Assembly: GCA_023436245.1 (NCBI GenBank) | Contig: JAEZJZ010000009.1 | Span: 1-27,954, forward strand | Source of the DNA: Bacillota bacterium | GTDB lineage: Bacteria > Bacillota > UBA994 > UBA5500 | DNA length: 27,954 nucleotides | Direction of reading: 5' to 3' | The notes under the pieces: model-generated | Seen by the model: only the letters and a program-made list of their open reading frames with translations | Database searches by the model: none | Told to the model about the DNA's origin: nothing | Position numbers and translations under genes: made by a program | Part shown: positions 22,578 to 27,954 of the stretch, piece after piece | Layout: every line of letters begins with the position of its first letter | Position numbering within the stretch: position 1 is the first letter of the stretch

Positions 22578-23810
22578 TCAGCGCCAGCTATAGTAGGGTA
22601 CCGGCACCGGTATTTCCACCCTACCGTCCTTCACCACCAGGGCCACCTGCCGCAGGCGGCGAATATCCTCCAGCGGATTTCCCTTCACCGCGACCAGGTC
22701 AGCTACCTTGCCTGGCTCCAGGGTGCCCATCGTCGCTGACTTGCCCAACGCTTCGGCGGCCACGCGCGTGGCTGCGCAGATGGTATCCATCTCACCATAG
22801 CCGAACTGCACCATCATCTCCAGTTCATCGTGGAAGGGCGAGAACTCCACATCCGGAATGACTATGTCCGTGCCCACCGTGATCTTGATGCCAGCATCCA
22901 CCGCCTTGCGGAACTGGCTCTCCAGCATTTGATCCGTCTCAATCCACCAGTTGGCGTGCTTGGCGAGCATGTTCCGCCGGTAGTCCCCAGAACCGAGCGG
23001 GTCCCGCACAGCCCGCTTGGCTGCTTGCCCCATGCTATGATACGCGATCATCGTCGGGACCAAATAAGTGCCATGATCCTCCATCAACTCCCTCACCTCA
23101 TCGGTGAGGTGCGTGCCATGTTCCAGTGTGTCCACACCTGCCAGCACCGCCATCAAGCTGGAAGGCATGATGGCCGCATGGCAAGCCACTCGGAACCCAA
23201 GGCGATGCGCCTCATCCACGCCGGCATCCAGTTCCTCCTGTCTGTACTCCGGCGTCTCAGTGCGGTGGCTGGTCAGGATCTTGACCAGGTCGGCTCCGGC
23301 ACGCATTTGCTCGCGCACTGCCTTCCGCACTTCGTCCGGGCCGTCCGCCTGCCGCACTCCTCCGACCATGTCATGACCGTGGCCGCCGGTCATGCAGATG
23401 CCCTTCCCCGCGGTGAAGATGCGCGAACCGGGAATGTAGCCCAGTTCCACAGCCCGCCGCAGCTTTAAGCCTAAGCCGCTGGACACGTCCCGCAGGGTGG
23501 TGATGCCCTTCTCCAACGTAGACCGGATGTTGCGCGCTGCCAGGCAGGCGGCCAAGCCCATGCCGGTCTCGTCCATGAACTCCATCACATTCGGTTGGCT
23601 GTGCCAATAATCCAGATGCACATGCATGTCCGTCAGCCCTGGTACCACCGTGTATGCAGACAGGTCAGTCACCGGCACGCCTTCCGGCAGCGCAGATCCG
23701 GGCGGCAAGACAGCCTTGATGCGCGCACCCTCCACCCAGATCAAAGCGCCTGGAATCGGTTCCCCTCCCCTGCCGTCGACCAGCAGTCCCGCACGATAAA
23801 TGCTCTCCAC
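22578..23810 (-). CDS. metal-dependent amidohydrolase (prolidase/imidazolonepropionase-like)
   Basis: The 410-residue TIM-barrel protein has the complete amidohydrolase set: HVH metal motif at 63-65 in TDMHVHLDYW, Lys177 in DLVKIL (probable carboxylated lysine), His211 in ACHAA, His231 in TLEHGTHL and Asp315 in TVGTDIV. The C-terminal GTLEPGKVADLVAVKGNPLEDI is typical. This COG1228-type group includes Xaa-Pro and Xaa-Arg/Lys dipeptidases. Starts are GTG at 23810 (AGGGTG 7 nt upstream, preferred) or TTG at 23813. No signal peptide. With M20 and M14 neighbours a dipeptidase role is likely but not proven. Confidence 0.88.
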   Translation of the reverse strand: MESIYRAGLLVDGRGGEPIPGALIWVEGARIKAVLPPGSALPEGVPVTDLSAYTVVPGLTDMHVHLDYWHSQPNVMEFMDETGMGLAACLAARNIRSTLEKGITTLRDVSSGLGLKLRRAVELGYIPGSRIFTAGKGICMTGGHGHDMVGGVRQADGPDEVRKAVREQMRAGADLVKILTSHRTETPEYRQEELDAGVDEAHRLGFRVACHAAIMPSSLMAVLAGVDTLEHGTHLTDEVRELMEDHGTYLVPTMIAYHSMGQAAKRAVRDPLGSGDYRRNMLAKHANWWIETDQMLESQFRKAVDAGIKITVGTDIVIPDVEFSPFHDELEMMVQFGYGEMDTICAATRVAAEALGKSATMGTLEPGKVADLVAVKGNPLEDIRRLRQVALVVKDGRVEIPVPVPYYSWR

Positions 23811-23915
23811 CAAAACTCACCCTTTCTCTTACCTACTCGTCTGATCAAGTTCTGTCTCTAGCCCGGCCTATCCTGCGTAGTTTTCGCAGGCGTGGAGTTG
23901 CCAAGAGCGCAAAAC

Positions 23916-24197
23916 GAGGGGCTGTCTCAAGAGCTTGCTGGCAAGCGGGCGCCAAAGGTGCAAGCCGATTCTTGACAAGCAAGAATCGCTTCATTGGAGC
24001 TCGCAACACTTTGTGTTACTGGCATGGCGCCCCTACGAGGCCCATGCATACCCCGCTACTCGTAGGGGTCGCATGAATGCGACCCGTGTGGTGCCACATC
24101 GTAACCTATAGAGAGCATTTGCGTACCCAAACGCGAGAGAGACGACACCCATCGTCTCTCTCGCGCTACTTGTAGGATGCTATTGCGACAGCCCCTC
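23916..24197. mobile_element. MITE-like element with 15-bp terminal inverted repeats
   Basis: GAGGGGCTGTCTCAA at 23916-23930 is mirrored by TTGCGACAGCCCCTC at 24183-24197 (14 of 15 match). Inside are four ordered hairpins: CGATTCTTG at 23966-23974 with CAAGAATCG at 23980-23988, enclosed by GGGCGCCA (23947) with TGGCGCCC (24025); CCCCTACGAG at 24030-24039 with 24059-24068; GGGTCGCAT at 24066-24074 with 24077-24085; and a perfect 14-bp stem at 24132-24145 with 24152-24165. No gene lies inside. The termini resemble those of IS elements; no transposase and no clear target duplication are visible. It fills the 400-nt gap before the M14 gene end. Confidence 0.75.
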
Positions 24198-24214
24198 GCC
24201 TGCATGCTCTTAGC

Positions 24215-25888
24215 CTAGAGAGCAGCCTTCTGCTCGACCTGTCCACCCCGCTCGGAACTGACCTGCACCAGGAGCTCGGCTCCGGCAGACGTCTTCTGCA
24301 CTGTCCAGCTGACCCGCTGGCGCAGCTTGGGGTAGCTGTTCTTGCCGAAAGTGTACCAGCTTTCCCGGGCAAAGCGATAACCTTCCAGCTGGCCGATCTC
24401 CATCTTGGCCTGACCACCGAGCACAGTGAAGCCTTCGCCCAACAACTGCACGTTCACTGGCTTGACCAGCTTTGCCTGCAATGCCTTTTCAGTGACGTTG
24501 GTCGGCAGGAAACCGCGGTTGGCGATGTCCACAATTACCTCATAGACGTTGCCCTCCACCGGCTTCACCTGCAATTGCTCAATCACCAACTGCGGCAACG
24601 CCCCAATCTGCTTCAGGCTGAACAGATAGTTCTTGTGGCACTCCTCTTCCAGGTAGCGGAAGTGGCAGTTCTGAATCACGGTTTTCGACTTCCAGCCCCC
24701 GATTTCCACTTCCCCGAGCTCTGGGTGCTGGAATGTGGCCCAGTTGACGAACCCGTCTCCGTCCAACTGCTCGTCGTTCCACTTCAGAATAGCTAGCTCT
24801 TCCTCTTCATTAAACTCCCGCTTCAGGAAATCCCGTTTGCCGGGGATGCCGGCGCGCGCCTTGATGTCCCAGAGTTCCGTCGTGTAGCCGAGGATGCCCT
24901 GATGTTCGTAGACCCAGTCGATGTAGACACCGTAGATGGCGGAACCGATGAAGCCTTCGTAGACGGAGATGCAGGGATAACCGGTGATCTCCTCACCTTG
25001 TCTGCCCAGCGCCTTGAAGGACTCCAGGTCGCCCTTGGGCAGGTTTTTATCCGGCCCGGAACAGGAAGGCCTGAGGATCGCTCCGCTCTTGGTGTGGTAG
25101 GCCTGTAGCGTGCCGATGTTCGGATGGGCAGCGATGAACTCAGCCATCGCCCTCGTTTCCGGTTCAGAGAGCGGGAACTCGCCGCCACCCTGCTGGGTCG
25201 GCGACCAGGCCGATGGGAAGTTGCGGTTGATGTCCAAGTCCCAGCGTTCAGGGGCGCCCAGCACCGGGCCTCCCTGATAGTTATGCACCCGCCCTTCCGG
25301 ATAGAGCTGATAGAACGGGCCCTGGAAGTCGCCTGGTTGCCTTGGAACCAGTAGCCGGTCATCCTTGGCGGAGAGCTTCCATTGACCGCTAGCGTCCTGC
25401 TTGCGCATGAACAGAATCTGGCCGTTGCCGTCCACATCCTCCGGGTAGAGAGTGTTGTTCGGCCAGTTGGCTGCATCCGGGTTTGGCTTGACGGTGGACC
25501 GCAGCATGTAGGGCGTGGTCAGGTAGAGCTCTGCCCCATCCGGGTTGACGCGCGGCAGAATGTAGACGGTACGAGTGTCCAGCAGGTGAGTCACTTCCGC
25601 GCATTCGCCGTAGCTGTTTAGGAGATGGGCGACGGTGTGCAAAGCAACATGAGAGGCAGTCACTTCGCCGGCATGGATGTTGCCGTCGATGTACATCGCT
25701 GGTTTATCGGCGGCCGGACCGGTTGCTTGGTTGGTGACGGTCAGCACCCAGATCTCTCGTCCCTCCAGCGATTTGCCGGCGGAAGTGAGTGAGGCCAACT
25801 GCGGGTATTGCTCCGCCGCTGCCTGCAGAAACTGGGTGATTTCCGCATACGTGTAGAAATGATCATATTTGATGGACAGTTTGAACAC
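24215..25888 (-). CDS. M14 family zinc carboxypeptidase, paralog A
   Basis: The 557-residue protein has an M14 catalytic domain (about 10-360) and a 200-residue beta-rich C-terminal part. Zinc ligands are His72 and Glu75 in GNIHAGE and His265 in QAYHTKSG; Asn221-Arg222 in DINRNF bind the substrate carboxylate; Glu338 in TTELWD is the catalytic base. EDVDGNGQILFM at 150-161 looks like an EF-hand calcium loop. It lacks a signal peptide, unlike secreted M14 enzymes. GTG at 25888 has AAAGGTG 8 nt upstream. It is divergent from paralog B, whose order of motifs is the same. Confidence 0.92.
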   Translation of the reverse strand: MFKLSIKYDHFYTYAEITQFLQAAAEQYPQLASLTSAGKSLEGREIWVLTVTNQATGPAADKPAMYIDGNIHAGEVTASHVALHTVAHLLNSYGECAEVTHLLDTRTVYILPRVNPDGAELYLTTPYMLRSTVKPNPDAANWPNNTLYPEDVDGNGQILFMRKQDASGQWKLSAKDDRLLVPRQPGDFQGPFYQLYPEGRVHNYQGGPVLGAPERWDLDINRNFPSAWSPTQQGGGEFPLSEPETRAMAEFIAAHPNIGTLQAYHTKSGAILRPSCSGPDKNLPKGDLESFKALGRQGEEITGYPCISVYEGFIGSAIYGVYIDWVYEHQGILGYTTELWDIKARAGIPGKRDFLKREFNEEEELAILKWNDEQLDGDGFVNWATFQHPELGEVEIGGWKSKTVIQNCHFRYLEEECHKNYLFSLKQIGALPQLVIEQLQVKPVEGNVYEVIVDIANRGFLPTNVTEKALQAKLVKPVNVQLLGEGFTVLGGQAKMEIGQLEGYRFARESWYTFGKNSYPKLRQRVSWTVQKTSAGAELLVQVSSERGGQVEQKAAL

Positions 25889-25969
25889 AGGACCACACCT
25901 TTCTGGTTGGGATTGATCCTACTATTTCGCTACTGCAAACAATTATCCTGCACATTCTCTGCGGCATGC

Positions 25970-25998
25970 TTGCATAGTTATGCATAGGGTCGTATAAT
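25970..25998 (+). promoter_or_regulatory. SigA promoter of M14 paralog B
   Basis: TTGCAT at 25970-25975 and a consensus TATAAT at 25993-25998 have a 17-nt spacer. ATGCTTGCATAG at 25966-25977 is identical to the -35 region of the ABC importer, and GCATAG repeats 4 nt later. The untranslated leader would be about 24 nt. For the opposite-strand paralog A no equally clear promoter was found in this 140-nt gap. Confidence 0.85.
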
Positions 25999-26028
25999 CA
26001 TCTAAATATGGAGAAAGAGGGTTGAGCG

Positions 26029-27723
26029 ATGACACCACCAGCACTGAGTTTTGACAAGTACTATACTTATGCGGAATTGACCGCAGCAATGCAGCAGTTG
26101 GCTGCCGCCTACCCCAAGTTGGCTAAGGTTTACTCCGTCGGACAGAGCCCAGAGGGACGCGAACTCTGGTTAATGGAGCTGACCAACTCGGACACAGGCA
26201 GTGCCTCGCACAAGCCCGGGTACTATGCTGACGGCAATCATCACGCCGGTGAGGTCACCGGGTCGATGGTCGCCCTCTACATGATCAACCAGCTGCTGAC
26301 CGGTTATGAGCATGACGGCAAGTTGCGACAACTGTTGGATGACTATGTCTTCTACATTCTGCCGCGGGTCTCGCCAGACGGCAGCGAGGTCTACCTCACC
26401 ACCCCAGATACCCTGCGCTCTGCTCCCCGCCACTACCCTTGGAGCGAGCCGCAACCTGGCCTGCATGCCGCCGATGTCAACGGTGACGGCGAGATTCTGT
26501 TGATGCGCGTCAAGTCGCCGCTCGGCGAGTGGAAGGCGGCCGATTCTGATCCGCGCCTGATGCAGAAGCGTCTGCCGGATGAGGACGAGGGCGAATACTA
26601 CCGGCTGTACACTGAAGGCTACATTGAGGGCGACGCGAAACTACCGATTAAGCTGGCTCCGCACAAGTGGGGTCTCGACTTGAACCGCAATTATCCCTGC
26701 GAGTGGGGCCTGGAATCGCGCCAGCCTGGGGCCGGCGCCTACCCCCTGTCCGAGCCGGAGACCCGAGCCGTGGCTGACTTCGTGCTGGCGCACCCAAACA
26801 TCGCCAGTGTGGTTACCTTTCACACTACGGGCGGCGTGATCCTGCGTCCGCCGGGAACATGTCCAGAGAAGCAGGCGCCGCAGCGTGATGTGGCCATGTT
26901 CAAGGCTATCGGCGAAATGGCTACCGTCGAGACTGGGTATCCCTGCTGCAACATCTTTGACGAGTTTCTGCAGGACAGCGTCAATTTTTCTTCTGGCGCC
27001 TTTGACGATTGGCTCTATCAGCACTTGGGAGTTCCCGCCTACACGGTGGAGCTGTGGGATTTAGCCAGTCGTGCCGGGGTACAGGTCTGGCCGCGCAAGC
27101 CGAAAACTGATCAGGAGCAGAGCGAAGATTACGCCAAGATTCTGGCCTGGATCGATCAGGAGATGGGTGGCGAGGGTTTTGTGCCCTGGACGCCTTTTGA
27201 GCATCCCCAACTCGGAGCGGTGGAAATCGGCGGCTTCCAGGTGAAGGAGTTGGTGCAGAACTGCCCGCCCCGCTTCCTGGCTGAGGAATGCCAGAAGAGC
27301 GCACGCTTCTGCTACCGGCAGGCCAAGACGATGCCCAAGGTGATGCTGGCCGATGTGCAGACAGTGCGGGTGGACGAACACACCTGGAAGGTGAGCGCGC
27401 TGGTGCAGAACTCCGGCTATCTGCCCACCTTCCTCACCCAGTCTGCCCTTGACCAGAAGACGGCCAAGCCAGTCAAGGCCAGGGTCGCTGTCTCCGAGGG
27501 CGCGAGGGTGCAGAGCTGCGTCGAAATAGAGGTGGGCCACCTAGAGGGGCGCGCGGGCAGGGCCAGCTTCTTTGCCAACGGATCGTTCCGCACCGGGAAA
27601 GAGCTGCCGTCCGAAAAGGCAGTGCACTGGATCATCTCCGGTGCGCAGGCCGGCGATGAAGTGACGGTGATTGCCGAGTCCGAAAAAGGCGGCACAGTCT
27701 CGCAGACAATTAGCTTAGTTTAG
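26029..27723 (+). CDS. M14 family zinc carboxypeptidase, paralog B
   Basis: The 564-residue protein repeats the layout of paralog A. Zinc ligands are His72 and Glu75 in GNHHAGE and His265 in VTFHTTGG; Asn219-Arg220 lie in DLNRNYP and Glu341 in TVELWD is the catalytic base. ADVNGDGEILLM at 148-159 is the matching calcium-loop-like insert. Both paralogs end in a beta-rich domain and have C-terminal segments such as GEVEIGGW/GAVEIGGF. No signal peptide is present. The ATG follows GAGGG with 7-nt spacing behind a strong promoter. The pair probably arose by duplication and may differ in peptide preference. Confidence 0.92.
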   Translation: MTPPALSFDKYYTYAELTAAMQQLAAAYPKLAKVYSVGQSPEGRELWLMELTNSDTGSASHKPGYYADGNHHAGEVTGSMVALYMINQLLTGYEHDGKLRQLLDDYVFYILPRVSPDGSEVYLTTPDTLRSAPRHYPWSEPQPGLHAADVNGDGEILLMRVKSPLGEWKAADSDPRLMQKRLPDEDEGEYYRLYTEGYIEGDAKLPIKLAPHKWGLDLNRNYPCEWGLESRQPGAGAYPLSEPETRAVADFVLAHPNIASVVTFHTTGGVILRPPGTCPEKQAPQRDVAMFKAIGEMATVETGYPCCNIFDEFLQDSVNFSSGAFDDWLYQHLGVPAYTVELWDLASRAGVQVWPRKPKTDQEQSEDYAKILAWIDQEMGGEGFVPWTPFEHPQLGAVEIGGFQVKELVQNCPPRFLAEECQKSARFCYRQAKTMPKVMLADVQTVRVDEHTWKVSALVQNSGYLPTFLTQSALDQKTAKPVKARVAVSEGARVQSCVEIEVGHLEGRAGRASFFANGSFRTGKELPSEKAVHWIISGAQAGDEVTVIAESEKGGTVSQTISLV

Positions 27724-27746
27724 TCACGAACGGAAAAGTTAAGAAT

Positions 27747-27778
27747 AACAGGTGGGCTGGATAACCAGCCCACCTGTT
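27747..27778 (+). terminator. terminator hairpin after M14 paralog B
   Basis: AACAGGTGGGCTGG at 27747-27760 pairs perfectly with 27765-27778 around ATAA, a 14-bp stem. The T-run is weak (TTGCTATCT), so stopping may be partial, but it sits 23 nt past the stop codon. Confidence 0.75.
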
Positions 27779-27918
27779 GCTATCTACTGGGAAGATTGGC
27801 CCCTCCCACAGGTTGCACTGCCCGTGGCCCGTGAGATCGTTTGCACAGCGCAGTAGCCCGCGCCATGGACCCACGGCAGGCGAGAGCGTTTGGAAAGTCC
27901 GATTCCTCTGGGATCGTA

Positions 27919-27940
27919 GCACCACAGCATGCTGTGGTGC
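27919..27940. repeat. perfect 22-bp palindrome at the right edge
   Basis: GCACCACAGCA at 27919-27929 is followed directly by its reverse complement to 27940. It lies in a 176-nt noncoding stretch (27779-27954) in which I recognise no gene. GGAAAGTCC at 27891-27899 precedes it. The element may be an operator, part of a structured RNA that continues beyond the window, or an intergenic repeat. Confidence 0.6.
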
Positions 27941-27954
27941 CGGGACCGGCCCGC

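Noticed and set aside
22830..23468. 212-codon plus-strand frame
   Set aside because: It is antisense to the amidohydrolase with intact catalytic residues.
27880..27954. RNase P RNA start
   Set aside because: GGAAAGTCC recalls the P4 helix, but the invariant GAG before it and the following conserved bases are missing, so I do not call it.
1..27954. CRISPR array or tRNA genes
   Set aside because: No regular repeat-spacer pattern and no cloverleaf with a GTTCGAATC-like arm was found by reading.

Overview
The window (about 28 kb, GC-rich) looks like chromosome of a GC-rich, probably deep-branching member of the Bacillota. The clues are strong AGGAGG-type ribosome binding sites, frequent TTG and GTG starts, an MscL of Bacillus type, a CwlA-like amidase with a small holin, and cytoplasmic peptide-degrading enzymes. 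The lineage is an inference. I see no rRNA, tRNA, CRISPR array, transposase or integrase.

Layout. (1) 1-5142, minus strand: a DUF3298 protein, then a tightly coupled run read in the order ROK sugar kinase, nagA, C69 dipeptidase, cutC, which suggests recycling of amino sugars and peptides from cell wall. (2) 5281-9935, minus strand: a three-gene overlapping operon of a coiled-coil protein, a McrB-like AAA+ ATPase and a DUF2357/PD-(D/E)XK McrC-like nuclease. This is a modification- or nucleic-acid-dependent restriction-like system and the best candidate here for unusual biology. (3) 10104-13751: mscL with a C-terminal zinc ribbon, a GNAT acetyltransferase, and a 900-residue tryptophan-rich coiled-coil protein of unknown role. 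(4) 13865-16384, plus strand: a polar amino-acid ABC importer with a clear promoter, an internal attenuator-like hairpin and a final terminator. (5) 16465-17394: an amidase plus holin pair without other phage genes. (6) 17414-19785, minus strand: a CapA-type protein and a D-cysteine desulfhydrase/ACC deaminase-family PLP enzyme. (7) 20105-27723: M20 amidohydrolase, a protein with calcium-loop motifs, a prolidase-like amidohydrolase, and two divergent M14 carboxypeptidase paralogs, with repeats and a MITE-like element in the gaps.

Taken together the metabolic genes (C69, M20, M14 twice, prolidase-like amidohydrolase, amino-acid importer, D-amino-acid enzyme, amino-sugar enzymes) describe a cell that scavenges peptides and wall fragments. 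The importer and one M14 gene share a 12-base sequence over the promoter -35 region, hinting at common control. The McrBC-like block sits in the middle of this housekeeping landscape, flanked by mscL and the giant coiled-coil gene.
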